A stretch of 64,000 nt of DNA. Source: Nymphaea colorata. Its lineage: Eukaryota > Streptophyta > Magnoliopsida > Nymphaeales > Nymphaeaceae. The notes beneath the pieces are model-generated. The model did not search any database, was not told where the DNA came from, and saw nothing but the letters and a program-made list of their open reading frames with translations. Below are positions 23,859 to 37,030 of this stretch, in pieces. Every line of letters starts with the position of its first letter. Position 1 is the first letter of the stretch. Made by a program: the position numbers and the translations under genes. The stretch is from positions 22,834,131 through 22,898,130 of the forward strand of contig NC_045140.1 of the NCBI RefSeq assembly GCF_008831285.2, given 5' to 3'.

Positions 23859-26240
23859 CGTTAATTTGCACTCTTGAGTGTCGGGGCTTCAGCCGCTCGC
23901 CGATTGCTTCAAAGGCATGCCTGCTTGGAAATAATAAGGAATCGGAAGGAACCAAGGCAAATAACCAGTCGGCTTCTGGTAAGGTACTCCGGGTCAAGCC
24001 CTGTTCCCTCGCAAACTCGCTGACAACGATGAACGAGCCCACGCCCATTACGAAAGAACAAGCTTGGCAAATGCCACTTGTTTGAGTGTTCCCTTGCATG
24101 GTTATAGAGCGTTCTTCTTCAAATCCATCGCTAGCTTACGGGCTGTTGGCAAATCGGGTTCTTCTTCAAATCCATCGCTAGCTCCATACAAATATTTAGG
24201 TCGCACAAATTTATTTTGCTGAGTAGATGATTACAAATTACGTATGGTCCCTACTTATCTTTCCAAAAAGTAGTAAATGATTATGATAAGTACTTGATAG
24301 AAATCAAGCTGTTCTTTAACTATGGTATTTAAAGTTGGCATTGAATTCCAATCCGATTAAAGTCTACATATGTTTACATGTAAAACGAGACTGGTCTTGG
24401 CTTTTGAGAAGATTCTTTCTTAACCCCATTTTCAAGTCTGAGCCCAACCATGTCAACAATTTAATTATATCAGCTCAAGTATCTCCGGGTCGCTTCAGAA
24501 CCTGAGTGGAGAGTGATATACTGAACAACTAGAATATTATTATGCATTTGCCAAGCACATGTAAAATTTAAAATGAGGAACAAATGTTCACGGTATGTCA
24601 GTCCAATCTGCTGCACTATGTCCATAGGGCGGCTACATGCTGATTGAATTTACTATACTTATCACATGAAAAGGACAGATATAAACATCCCGCAACCATA
24701 TTTCGTGGATGAGAACGACATGTGCGCCACGAGTTCTCCCCGTTCACTTCCAACCGCAATGAGTGGAAGAAAATTTTGCCCTCTTCTTTAGGCATGAGAA
24801 AAAGAAAGTTTCTGTCGCTCACTAAGGAAGCTAAGTTGCTGCCGACTTCCGAAAAGTATCAGTAAAAAAATGAAGATGGTTACGTAGCTTCATCGCCTTC
24901 CTCCAGCATGCATTAGTGGAGATTATCTAAGATACCATCACCATCTTCTTCTTCACTTTGCCAGTTGTAGGTGCAAAACGGTAGCAAAACGTGCACGGTT
25001 TCCCAACCAATAAAGGAACTTGCGGACTTTTATGACAGGAATGAAATTTTTACAAAATGCATGTTCAAGTTCCATGGGTTTTCATTCGCTCACCGGAAAC
25101 ACTTAGGGCTGGGCATGGTCAGCCCGCTGTTAAACAAAGGTGCGCTAGATTTCAAGATCTTGTCGGCAACTCAAGCTCAACATACTTAGTCATCTTCATA
25201 TGTACTTGGCTCAATGTTCATCCTTATTTAAAACTTTTAATGTTTCATTTTCTAATATCATAGAAACTTTTGATGAAGCATCAAGAGTTTTTAAGAAAGC
25301 ATTTGACGAATCGCCACAAATTTTTGCAGGAAGCCATTCGTAACATGCCAAAAGTCTCTAAGAAAATTAACTGCCAGAATCACAACAGTATATATATATA
25401 TATATATAGAAGGAGGTAGAGAGAGAAAGAGAAAAAAATGTGGAGCCAAGTTGGGCCTCTATTACCCAACCCGCTAGCTAGGCTCAATGGATTGCTTTTA
25501 GCGGACTGGTCCAAAGGTCAAATTATCTGCCTCATCATGGGCGGAGTACCCAACCAAGCCCAATAGACAAAAACAGGTGGTTAAATGAATTAGTTTAAAT
25601 AAAACACGCGTTTTCATTATTTCGGGGGAAGGCCAATACTCTTTGGAATAAAATGAATACCTTTAGCGCCTAGGCAAAAGGATCGAATATGGTGTAACTT
25701 TTGCTGCCGTTATGTCACGATTCACAGATTCCAATGCCAAAGAACTAGTTAACCACCTTTTCTCAACATCATTTCAGACGAGAAACGCCAGTCCATCTTA
25801 AAAGGAAAACGAATCCTTCGTAGAAATAGTTCTGTGCTCCTCACTGTCATTATTATTGCCATTGTTTCTAACTTTACTATTTTCTAATTAGACTGGTTAA
25901 CAGGCCAGCTGACAGCATGCAGAGATGAAGTTCAATTAGGCACGCACTTACTTGGCTAAGAAGAGCAGTCACTTCTTATTACACCGGAAAAAGCAAACAA
26001 GAACAGCTTATTACATCCTTATGTCATTATTCTTGTGATTGAGGAGGCAGCCTGCTCTTCTCACAGACCCACTGCGAGAAGAAACTATCTTCCTTCCGTC
26101 ATCATAACATATATTCCATGAACTTTTCATCTTGCAGAAGAATAAACAAAATAGGTATCTAATCATCTAGTGAAATGTCCACATGTACATCGAATAAAAG
26201 AACAGAAGCAATTAATCAATATGATCTGCAGGTGATTTAG
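23859..26240. other. Intergenic, upstream of the pseudouridine synthase gene
   Basis: Contains the pseudouridine synthase promoter with a 26-bp direct repeat, and AT-rich DNA with a short (TA)n run at about 25389-25407. The ORFs overlapping 23800-24100 lie around the gene's start and show no family. Nothing else is supported. Confidence 0.5.
24111..24183. repeat. 26-bp perfect direct repeat, 47-bp spacing
   Basis: A 26-bp word starting gttcttcttcaaatccatcg lies at 24111-24136 and again, identically, at 24158-24183. It is about 250-325 bp upstream of the pseudouridine synthase start codon, so it may lie in its promoter or be a recent local duplication. Confidence 0.85.
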
Positions 26241-26477
26241 CTAATGGATGGAGGTGATAACGACGTGTCCAGAACCACCAGGGCTCGGGCCGGAGTCCTT
26301 TACTGCACCAAGAAACAGGGAGTCCATCATAGAAGGAGCTGCCGGAGGATTGAACTCAGTTGTTGGGGCTGCGGGAAAGCCAGCCGGCGTTCGCCGAGCA
26401 TCAACGGAGAGGCACGAGAGAATGATGAAGGAAAGGAGAAGCGAAAGAACCAGACGCTTAACTGTGATGGCCATCAC
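26241..26477 (-). CDS. Secreted signalling-peptide precursor, PIP/PIPL-like
   Basis: A 78-residue precursor. Residues 1-27 form a clear secretion signal (a KR pair, a run of Leu, Ile, Phe and Ser, then SVDA before ARR). A Pro- and Ala-rich variable region follows. The C-terminus carries DSGPSPGGSGHVV, residues 61-73. The core SGPSPGGSGH matches the SGPS..G.GH consensus of PAMP-induced secreted peptides (PIP/PIPL), and is more distantly like the IDA and CEP peptides. Family members are released by proteolysis, hydroxylated on proline and sensed by receptor kinases such as RLK7 in immunity and growth. Those points are family knowledge, not seen here. A TATA box lies 79 bp upstream. Unusually, seven residues follow the GH, whereas many PIPs end there. 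Intronless. Either of the two leading ATG codons may be used. Confidence 0.72.
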   Translation of the reverse strand: MMAITVKRLVLSLLLSFIILSCLSVDARRTPAGFPAAPTTEFNPPAAPSMMDSLFLGAVKDSGPSPGGSGHVVITSIH

Positions 26478-26555
26478 TAGGCAGTATAGAGGACTAACTG
26501 CAGTATATGGAGATCACAGAGTCTGAATGGTGACTTCCCCTGCTGGTGCAATGCG

Positions 26556-26565
26556 GTATTTATAG
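26556..26565 (-). promoter_or_regulatory. TATA box of the PIP-like gene
   Basis: On the minus strand the sequence is ctataaatac, ending 79 bp before the ATG at 26477. The spacing fits a short leader. Confidence 0.65.
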
Positions 26566-26579
26566 AAAGATCTAGAGAA

Positions 26580-29500
26580 GGCAAGATTTGACCACGCCAT
26601 TCGTGCTTGCGATGTTCATGAGCAGATTCAAATTAAAGTCCTACGAACCATCTCAGTTGCTTCCTAGAATTCGGCTGCCATCAAATTCCTTAGTGTTCTT
26701 CAACTCTCTTTCAAGTTGTGGTCATAGATATTAGCGCGATGGTTTCAACATATAAGTTTTTGAGTTTTTTAAAAAAGGCCCCCTGCTCTGCTCCTGCCGG
26801 TGAGAACTTGGTCGTTCTCATGAATGCTACTCGATTGAATTACAAAGGTTGATAGATGCTACTCTTGAGTAGACAGGAGTAACTACAAATTTTACCAAAT
26901 CCCAATGCAACTCTAAACTTTGGATGCAGAGGAGAAAGGAGAGAGTTCGAAACTCTCATCCGAGTGCGATAAAGATAGTGATTAAAAGTGGTTGAAGAAT
27001 TAACCAAAGTCGGCACAATGTTTTCAAAGTTTGAGTGGGAGAAGTAAAAGAGTTTGCAGTTCAAACCAAGACACATCTGGTTTTACTTTTACTTTTGTTA
27101 GGTGAAGCAACTTGAGGAAATCTTTCAACAAGAGAATTTTCTTACTTGCCGTCGGGCTGTTGAATTCTAGCCGTCATGGTGGCGGAGAATGAGGCATGGC
27201 AATTGGCAAGTCAAAAGTAGGGCTGGGAATGGATCTGATTCTGTTCTGTACCACCATTCTTCTGGATCTTAAGGTCCAGACACATTTAAACAGATTTAAG
27301 GGATGCTCAGTTTGTCCATACGGGTTTCAATAAATAGACGACCAAATTAGGACTCAGATTCTATTTTAAATAAATATCCTATATTCAATATCCAATTATT
27401 TGAAAGTTGGTTCTTAACATGTACATAATGATGCGGTTCAGATTCGGTTGTATATTTAAACATAGGAGTCATGTTTGGATTGTTCAATTAAAAATCAGAT
27501 CTGGATATGGTACAGATATTCAAATTCGAGTTTCAGTCCAAACATATCAACATCTATCAATCTGTTGACATCCTTAACTAGTAATATTCCACAATTGACT
27601 AGCACGAGAGACATAAATCTCGCGAATTGATGGCTGATGGTGCCAAGTTTTCAGATGCACCACGTATGTAACAGGCGGAATTAATGTAAGTCATTGATTT
27701 GAAGCAGCTTGGTCAAGCTCTGACCCGGATCCTCTTCATTCTAATATCGGATAGCAGGCCCATAAAGATGTGTCATGTTTTTATTTTGCTGCTTCTACTT
27801 TGAAGGCTAAATTGTACGCATGCCAAGCTCTCTCTCAAGATTTGATGATAGAAGCGAGACTTTCAGGATCTGAGACCCAATGAAATTCAACTTGTTTGAA
27901 TCTGCCGGCGCATGGATCTGACTCATGTGTGGCCGGCATTCATCGAAATACATGTCCAGAAAAAGACTTGCTGCTTCAGTCGATTTGTTCAAAGTTTGAT
28001 CTTTGATCCTACAAAAAACTAATTTCAATCTAATCCTCTTAAGCCTATGTTTGGTGAAAACAGAAGATAATTATGAATGAACAATGCAACGGTTCATGTG
28101 CATGTTGTTGTTATGCAAAATAAAGAAGAGATTATTCTAACTGAAGCTGATATGATTGTAAACCCAGCTAGGCAAATTCATCTTTGATTTTGGAGGTCCA
28201 TGGTGGCCTTCCTTCATGAAAAGCCACGTTAAGCTGGACAATCCAAATGTGAGATCATCTTGGGCTCAGGGGTTTGCACTTGCATCAAGATGAAAGGTGT
28301 GCTGAACGGAGATTTATTTATTTGGGAGCCACTGATGTTTGGAATTGGAATCCGAAAGCTTGCATATTTCTACTCTAAATTATTTGAGATAGAGAGAGAA
28401 GGAATGAAGGGAAGAACAATCAATAATCCCATCCAAAACCAATGAATAACACCCATCAGCCTAGCCTTCAATACCATGAGGAGAGTAGCCCCTACAGAAA
28501 TCGAACAAGATACTAACTGGGGACTTGGAGAAATACCACCATAGCATAATAGTAACCATGATTTGAACTTGGGATTAATCCATTCATGATGAACCAACAA
28601 GACACTGGGATGAACAAAATTCGTGACTCATGATTCATGCATCTCTAAGCATGTCCATGACACCAGAAACATCCGCCATCGAAGAAATATTGCTAGTCTG
28701 GTATAAAACAGCTGAAGTTTTCATACCTAATTGTCCCAACATCAAAAGGCAATAGATCTGATCAAAACTATTACGATGCATCGCTCTTCATTGTTGTTAC
28801 TTGGCCAGGCATTTATATCTTAGAAGAGACGTGAAGAAGTTCCATGGACGCATCCATCTGATCGCATGCAAGAGTGCCATAAAACGGTGGGGAATTTTAA
28901 GCCATTGAAATGGATAAAGCATTTGTAACAGACAGACTGATTTGAGTTGATCCCCAACAATGTTTTGTAATTCAGAAAGCGAAATGGAAGAATAATTAGT
29001 TATTTCCGTCGCTCTGACAGACTTTGTAAGGATTTGTGTGACTGCTTCTTTTCTTATTCAAGTTTGACCTCTCGTATCTTTCAAACGTGTTTGCAGTGCA
29101 GATGTTAATTTGCTATTCCTAAAATTTAAGACTGACCATTTGACTGATTTTTCCTTGAGTAAGCTTCTTCTTTTGTTATCTATAAGTCGGCATGAAAGTT
29201 TCTCTCTGCGACTTAATTTGACACGTTTGAACACCACATCACCAGATTTCAGAGACCTGTGAAATCTCAGATAAGTTCATATTAGAGGTGTAGAGCAACG
29301 ACCGCAAGCCTAAGTTATGTGCCACACCACGTGCGTACAAACATGATGGGATATCTAACTTATTTGAAAAATCACTTCCCTTTGCAAATCACATCCTTTT
29401 AAGATTTTGTGATCACGTAATAAAAATAGCAGTTGGTGATGGAGGAAGAAGAAAGAAAACCGCTTTGAAGCTTAACAAATGAATGATTTAAATGTCGACG

Positions 29501-32500
29501 GAAAAAGAATTAGTACAAAGACCAGTTTGTACCTTATCAAATCAAATTCTTGAATGATTTGAACTTCTAAAATCCCGGTTTGTGATGTGACTCCAGACGA
29601 AGCTTGAAATCTAACGCCAACTTTCCAGGCATATCAAACAAATTTATAAATCCGATGAGTTTCCCGCTTTTTTCGCGTGTGGAGTGACACGAAAAGCGCG
29701 GGAGAGGAAGAGGGAGAGGGTGTTTTCTTGGAGTGAAACGGAAAGTGAGCGAGAGGGAGAGGGGGCGACTAAGCGAGGCTGTTCTTGCGCTCTGTTAATG
29801 GCAGGTAGATTACGCGCTCCTGATCACTCCCTCTTTCTCGTCCCTTTTCTCAACCCTCTCTCTCTCACTATACATTTCTTCAATACCTTACAATTTTTTG
29901 GCCTCAATTAGTCTCCCCTTTTGTTGATTTCGCTAGATACCCTTTTCCTTTGATATTTGGTTCCATGTGGAATCCGCTCTCTCGAGTTATCCTCCTGTCA
30001 TTCTGCGAATCTGGTTGCACCGGCAAGAAAGAACATGGGCGCGCAAGGAATGGCTCATTCAATGCCGGAAATTATGCAGGTATGCCTTGTTCAGTATTCC
30101 AAGGTGGTGCATGCTTGTGTTGCTCTGGTGGGCTCGTATGAAAATGGGCGCCGTGATTCTGCTGGAGTGAGGATTAAAGTTTGCAGGGCTGTCGAAAGAT
30201 GTTTTTACTCTCAGCTCATCTTGGCGAAGAAGGGTCCTCTGGGGCCGATATGAGTTGCTGCTTATTTTTGAGAGGAAGCTGAGGAGGAAAAAACAGGTCG
30301 CGGACACGGACATCGCCGTCTCTGTAGGTTGGTCGTTTTCTTTCCTTCTGTTTGTTTCTTTTTTCCGGAATTAGATTTCCATTCCTTGCTCTTTTTATTC
30401 TTTCTGAGTCATCACAACCATTAGTCACACTGAAATCGAAAATCATGACAGTATTCGACTCTAAAGTGGCGCGTCTCACATTTTGATGATTCATGTTGCT
30501 GTGAATTGCTGAGACGCCGATGGCACGCCCTTGTTGTATTATTTTTACAGATCATAGCCCATGTCATGCTGCTTCACTCTTGTTTATTCTTCCGGTTTCT
30601 TGTTCATGTCCATTATCTTGAAAATAATATGGCCCATCGTGTCTGTAATCTAAGACTGTTTTCTTTGTGCTTTAGGAACATAATGGTTTTGTTGGCCATG
30701 AGATATAAAGTTACACTGCGTTAATTATTATTTCGGTCATTCATATGGTTTCATGAATGCATTTCCATGCCGTTTCTCGTCCATCTTCTTCTCAGGGAGA
30801 TGAATATGCTAGTCCTGCATATAAGAACGAAGAACGAAGAGGTGGTGTCGGCTGTCCGTTACTGTTGCCGTCGCTGGTTTCTGTATGTATCCTTTGCATT
30901 CCCTCTGTTTCATTTGCGGGAATTAATTATGGTCCAAATACACACGGATTTTGTGGAAAGAGCTTCAATTAATGCAAGTAGTTAGCTTGAACGGGCTGCT
31001 GGCGAGCTCTGACCCAGATCTTGCTCAAATCTTCATATCCTCGATCAAAGGAAACAATGTCCAACTTACTCATGAAAGAAAACAATTGAAATATACTGGG
31101 AGATTTTTCGAAGATGACAATTGAAACATACTGGGAGAATATGTGTGCCCACGTAAAGAAAGGCTGTGTTTTAAAACACAACCAATGAATTGAATTCAAA
31201 AAAATCTGACCGGGCCTGCACCTTATTTGAAACAAATTAAGGTATCTATTTCAATTCTTGTTTGGCTTCAAATAATACCATTAGTTTTAGTACAAAGCAC
31301 TAAAACTCACTTGAAGGTGCAGGAATACAGACACGGCAAGATGAGGATCCCGAGTGATCTGCCCTTACGCATGGGTTAGAAGTAAGAACTCTTTGTTTTA
31401 TGCAACAATATCAATGTATTACATGCACATCTTATAGTGATGGCGGTGCCTTGACAAGAAAGGCATTTCGTATTGCTAAACAAAAAATATCAAGTGGCCT
31501 GATCGATACTCTCTACGCGAACACGAAATACTTGAAATTTTCCTCAACCCCTTCATTAAATTTTGTTTCAATGAGTTTGGCGATGCAAACATGTACTAAC
31601 ATATAAGAAACGTTTCTGTGTAGTTGTACAGTGTAAATGAGTGTCATCACATGACATGGGCTGGACTCATCGATATAGGTTTTGTCAATATATCTGATTT
31701 GGATCGGATAACTAAAATGAACTGTTTCGAAAAAAAAGTTAGATGCAATATATATATATATATATAATATATAAATATTGAAAAACAAATCCAATTGGAT
31801 TTGGATATGCATAAATATCCATAGGTTGGATCAGATTTTGTTTTAAATAAACATTGTATATCTAATGCTTTGCATTTTGAAACTATGCTCTATTAGATTT
31901 AAAATTCAGATTCAAATTCATTTGAATATAAAAATCAGACTCAGATAGGATTCCGATTGTGAAATCATATTTTAATTTGGATATGGCTTGTCTTCATTCA
32001 CATTCGAATTTGAATTCATATCTTTTAGTATGTGAATATATATAAAAAAAAAAGATATGGTTAAAAGTATATTCAATTCAAATTCAATTTGTTGGCATTC
32101 CTAATCAACAATGGCGAAACTCTAAACCTTTTAGCTGAAGGGCACTAATACTCTAAATTTTAGGAAAATGCATACAAACAGTAGCGGATCTACGTCGTGT
32201 AGGCCCACACAAGCGCGTAAAACCTTACATTGTAGCGAAGCAAGAAATGGGTCCAACCACATGCAATATTAAATCAGACCTAGGTCGGTCTGGCCACAAT
32301 GCATCAATACATAAGCAAGCAATTGGAGTAAGTCTGTGTAGGCAATTGCCCACACAAGCACACACACTGCCTGTCTGCCATTTCCTATCAATGCAGTGTC
32401 CCACCAATTCTAAGGAAACATTACGCCATTGCCGGCATGGCTGGTGGAGTGGGTAAAGGAGAGACTGAGTGAGACATGCAAGGCAGGGGAATCATCCTCT

Positions 32501-33224
32501 CCGCTCATGGTTTCTACCCCGTGAAGACAGTCCCATTAATTCGTATACGAATTCTTGGTTTTGCATTAAGTTGCGTAGCTGCACCGCTTTGATTGCCGCG
32601 TTCAGATGCGCTGTTCCTGTCAACTGCACCCCATTCCCTTCTCCTTCACCTTGCGGAGGAAATTAAAGAGAGAGTTGATTTTTCAAAACGGTGGTTGATC
32701 TCCTTTCACATTTTGCAAGCGGACTGCCATCGATCCTCGACGCTTGACGATTCCGAGACGCGTTTACGTTCAGAGGAGGACATGGTTTTGTTTAATTGCG
32801 GTGATAATATGGGGAACGGCGTTTCTTCGACTCCCAGTTTGATTTGGAAACGTACAGCGTCTTAAATGTGTGTGTTTATTTTTCCGTATTGAACTTGACA
32901 GTGTGTCTATTGCAATCGATTTATTAGGGAAATGAATTAGGTTTCAGTCTCTTCGAGCGGATGATTCTCTTACACAAGCATTTCATTAATGTTATCACGA
33001 AAAAACGGGACCTTTGCTTTTTAATCCAAACAGGTTCTATATGGGAAAACTAAACAAATTAGAAGTCGCATCATTCCGCTCACTCTGGAACTCACTGACC
33101 AAAGACTGCTGCGATAGATCAGCAGTCCTCGAAAACACTTGATTGTATATATATATATATATATACAAGGAAGTAGGTACTCGGTATAAATTATGTGAGT
33201 CTCAATTTTAAAGAAATCAAAGTC
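26580..33224. other. Intergenic, no supported gene
   Basis: Mostly AT-rich DNA. The block 29650-30300 is less AT-rich, with CT- and GA-rich leader-like sequence and several overlapping short ORFs, but none has a recognisable family, so it might be a noncoding transcript or a gene relic. Decayed repeat-like DNA with many gattcaaattc-type words spans about 27240-27570 and 31790-32080. Short (TA)n runs occur near 31750 and 33150. Confidence 0.45.
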
Positions 33225-33344
33225 AAATTGTTTTTTAAGAGTTTGAAATATCTTTAGTAGAGAGAAAAAGAAAATAAATGAGTTAAATTGTTTTTTAAGA
33301 GTTTGAAATATCTTTAGTAGAGAGAAAAAGAAAATAAATGAGTT
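33225..33344. repeat. Perfect tandem duplication of a 60-bp unit
   Basis: The unit beginning aaattgttttttaagagttt occupies 33225-33284 and is repeated at once, without visible mismatch, over about 33285-33343. Exact identity implies a very recent duplication or an assembly artefact. Confidence 0.9.
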
Positions 33345-34359
33345 TATTTAAAGTAATTACTTTTTTACATTTAAAGGGTATTTGAACTCTTAAAATAACT
33401 TAATATATATTATTCGATCGCTTTCTAATCCGTATCCGTGGTCAGTTGATTATGATGATCAATGTTTTGTATATGAAGGACATACAGCTGTCAAAATATG
33501 GTATAATGCTGAGGGGGATTTGGTTTCAGGGGTACTTGGGTAATTTTACTATGCTAAGTTTAATTTTTTCCCACGCATAAAGGACAAGCGTCTGTACATG
33601 GTAGGCCAGCTACCTTGCCATCATGGGAAACGGAAAAGGACGTGTATCGGTTCCTAACTCAACTTCACCTCAGACAAGAGTACCCCTCGCTATACATACT
33701 TTTGGGAATTTTCCGTGGAAAATGAAAGAACCGGTTTGCCGGGCGCGAAGTCGACGTCCATCCTCCAGGCCGCACTTTCCCGGCTTTCTTCGTTTTTTTC
33801 TCGAAGAAAAGCTTTCACAAACAAATAAAAGAAAAGAAAGCTTTGAAGTTCCAACCTAACAATTTCTTATGCAAAAACTGTGAAGAAGTGGGATGGGCTC
33901 ACCGATCTGAACATGAACCCATAAATGAAATTTGTCGGATTCGGACTCTACCTCCAAGATACCGGACCCGCGACTTGGTCACGGTCAAGCTCCCAACTTC
34001 CCAGGCAACGCTGCCGTTCGATGAAGAGCGGACGTTCGATCCGAACCGTTGAATCGTCTGCGGAGAAAAGTTGAGGGGGCTGTCGTATCAAGAACGAGGA
34101 CAAAGGAGACGAGAGTTTTTAAAAGCTGTGGCTTTATTAGTAGGCGTGCGCTGGAGATGGAGAAGAGCAGCTCTTGTGGGTCCCACTTTCTGGGCCTCCC
34201 CTGCCGACGTGCAAGTGCAACGCGCCGGACTTGCATCGGGTCCACGCCGCTCTGGATCCAGATCCAAGCAAAATTTATACTCAAAATATAAGACTATTTT
34301 TGGAAGTGCTGTTAGATACATTATCCTTTTACCAAACACAAATACAATTATAGACCTTA

Positions 34360-34796
34360 TCTAACGTCCCATAAATTAAGTTATGTGTTGTAGGAATCTT
34401 CAAGGACTTATAAACGGGTCATTAATGAGAAGATTGTCTTGTTTTCTATCTTTTTTGAGGTTGAAGCCAAACTGCTAAAGGGCAGGTTGGGATCCACTGA
34501 AACAGAAGCTCAAGCGGTAAGGAGTGAGTCGGGTTGCTACAATGGTATCAGAGCCAGTTCAACACTCGGACCTATAATTTCACACATACAGACGCGTGTG
34601 CTTTAGGGGGTGAATTGTAACGTTCAGAAATTTAATCTCGTATTGAAAATTGTGAGAGATTTTCAATGACTTATAATTAATGAGATAATTGTCTTGGTTT
34701 TTAACGTTTTTGAGGTTGAAGTTGAAACTGGTAGGGGGTAGGTTGGAATCCACACGAATCAGAGGCCTGAGCTCAAGAGTGGATCGAGTTGTTACA
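34360..34796. mobile_element. TRIM (terminal-repeat retrotransposon in miniature), fossil
   Basis: Two direct terminal repeats of about 180 bp lie at 34360-34541 and 34616-34796. Both share the blocks taacgt, gacttataa, ttttgaggttgaag and tcgggttgctaca/tcgagttgttaca. Just inside the left repeat is a primer-binding site, tggtatcagagcc (34543-34555), complementary to the 3' end of initiator Met tRNA. A purine tract, taggggg (34604-34610), sits just before the right repeat. The internal region is only about 75 bp and codes for nothing, as in TRIMs. The flanks cctta and cgtta resemble a 5-bp target-site duplication. The repeats are clearly diverged from each other, so the insertion is old. Confidence 0.8.
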
Positions 34797-36900
34797 CGTT
34801 AAGAGTAAGAGGAAACCAAGAAAACTTGGATGTTTGGGTTCTTTCTGGATGATAGATCGTAATCCTCTCATTCACTTGAAAAAGCCAGTTAACTTGCGGA
34901 GAGTCTCGTATAAGCCAAAGACCTGACCTATCTTTATTGGGTACATATTATTTAATTACTAAACCAATGAAAATGGATCTTTGTGTGACATTTTAACATG
35001 AAGAAGGTACTTTTTAAGCAAGTAATAAAAAGTATATTAACGCCAGCTTTTTGTGAAACGAGTCTTGTCCGAATGCACAAGCGTTGGCGTGTGACGAAGG
35101 ATAAGGTGGAGGTCAAAGTTGCAGCAGCGTGCCTAAGTTTGTGATAGAAAAGGACTCACTCCCTGTTGTCTTTATGCATGTTGGGAGGCGAATAATTTGG
35201 CACAAGATACAAACAATCAGTTTGTATTGGCTGCTTCCAGTTGCTGTGGACTCCTCAATCTTATTCTTTCTTTTTACATTATAAGTAATAATAAACAAAA
35301 TTTGAAACTAAAAAGTAGATTAGAGTAATTGCAGGACTTCCCCCTCTCTCCCTGTGACCCAACCTGTCTTTCTCAAAAATTACTAGTTGGTACTCAACTT
35401 TTAGCCATATCTCAAAAACGATGCTCGTTCTTCTGGAATTGCCGGTGCACACCTAAAGTTTGCTGCCAACCTTTAACGAAAAGTCTAGTACCTACATCAA
35501 CATCTCCTAATTGGTTAAAATATTTTTTTTTTTTTAAATGTTTACTTAAGAGCTTGAATTGAGGCTTGAGTAAGGAAATTTAGAAGCTCAAAAGAATGTT
35601 TTCCAGTATGGTAAAGCTTTAAATTCAATTCTCCCAACTTTTTTCATGCTTTCGAAAAACATGAGTTTCATATACTTTAGAATGGTGTGACGGCGTCTCG
35701 ATGCAATATTTTCAAGTTTTTAGCGAGCGTTTGATAAGGAAAGCATTGTGTTTTTAAAAGTATATCAGAAACACACTCTATCGACTATCATCTTTAAGAA
35801 AAATCGCGTGATTATGTCTGAATATTGCTTCAATTTTCTAAATCACATCATATTTTCTAAATCAAAAACATGGTTTTCTTGAAATGTGGGTCTTACAAAT
35901 ATACATTCAAAGAACACATGATTTTTTTTTTCCAAACGCTCTTGTGATTTTGGTCAAGTACCACACTATATTCTCTGGGTTACTAATATCCGTTTTGAAT
36001 TTTGGGAGCATCTCTATGTGCTGCAAAAGAAAAGCCACTGATGCGGAGTCAAAATAAAATGTGCTGCAAAATAAGAGCCACCGATGCGGAGTCACCCTGA
36101 GACACAAAAAAACAAACCCTATTTCTAAAACTTGGGCTTAAAGCTAATGGATGGGTCTCCACCACTAACCCGAATAAAAAATAAGAAGCAATTGACATTC
36201 CCCAACTCTTTTTCTTTTAATAGAGAAAAACTTGTTCTCGTGTCACTGTGACGAGATCCGTCCAGCGAGAGGAGTCCCAGCTCTGGCATCAAAATTCAAG
36301 GACTTAAAAGTCAATCCGTCTGAAGTACGCGACAAACAAGTTTTTGTTCTTCCCTTTTCTTTTTTCTCTTTCAAAGGAAGTAATCAGATGAACCAAAGTA
36401 TCGTCATCACCGTCATCATCTTTGTCCCCATTTGGATCTTTGCTCTCTGGAAGCATTCCCCCTCAAAACTAAAGTCCTCATATTTCTTTTCATAATCAAT
36501 CGGAAACTTTACTTTCAGATCCCACTAATTGTTCTAACCTTGAATGATAGAGTCCAGGGTTCTTTAATTTTCTAATACAAAACCCAGATTTTGCTGACAA
36601 ATGAGACTCTTAAAAAAAAAAAATCCACTTTTTTTTCACAAAAATCCGTTTTTTAACTAAAAAAAAGCACCAAAAAGAACAGAGTTCCACGTTTTCCAAA
36701 GAGATATCATTTTGAGTCTTTGACGGTTTAACAGTAAACGTAAAGTGGGTATAAGTTTTCAAAGCGAAACTTCAGGCCCTTCAATAAAAATTCTTAAAGA
36801 AACGAGAAAAGAAAAGAAGAAGGAAAAGCCGAGTTGTGGATCACCTCCTTCCCTCCGCTCTCGTGACAGGAAAAAGGGTGGTGAGAAAGAAAGAAATCAT
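34797..36900. other. Intergenic, no supported gene
   Basis: Contains the MITE-like element listed separately and AT-rich DNA with A and T homopolymers. A copy of gccaccgatgcggagtca-like sequence occurs twice close together at about 36031-36090. The promoter of the F-box gene probably begins in the last few hundred bases. Confidence 0.45.
35725..35941. mobile_element. MITE-like element with gagcgtttg termini
   Basis: gagcgtttg at 35725-35733 is matched by the inverted caaacgctc at 35933-35941. The inverted similarity extends inward: the left side has aaagcattgtgttttta, and the reverse complement of the right side has atcatgtgttcttt. The size is 217 bp, AT-rich, without coding capacity. I could not define a convincing target-site duplication, so the superfamily is open. 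Confidence 0.45.
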
Positions 36901-36980
36901 CTGTAGTGGAAGGTTGAAGAGGGGGAGAGAGTCCCTCACCAGGAAGGAAGACAAGACAAGAAAAGAAAGCTCGCAATCTC

Positions 36981-36982
36981 TT

Positions 36983-37018
<36 letters not shown>

Positions 37019-37030
37019 CTCTCTCTCTCC
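36981..37030. repeat. (CT)n-(TA)n-(CT)n microsatellite in F-box 5' leader
   Basis: A pyrimidine run, about 20 bp of TA repeat and then another CT run, within about 215 bp upstream of the F-box start codon. The following leader stays strongly pyrimidine-rich up to the ATG. Confidence 0.9.

Noticed and set aside
29684-30494. Cluster of short ORFs in a leader-like GC-richer block
   Set aside because: Several frames on both strands are open for under 100 codons and none resembles a known protein.
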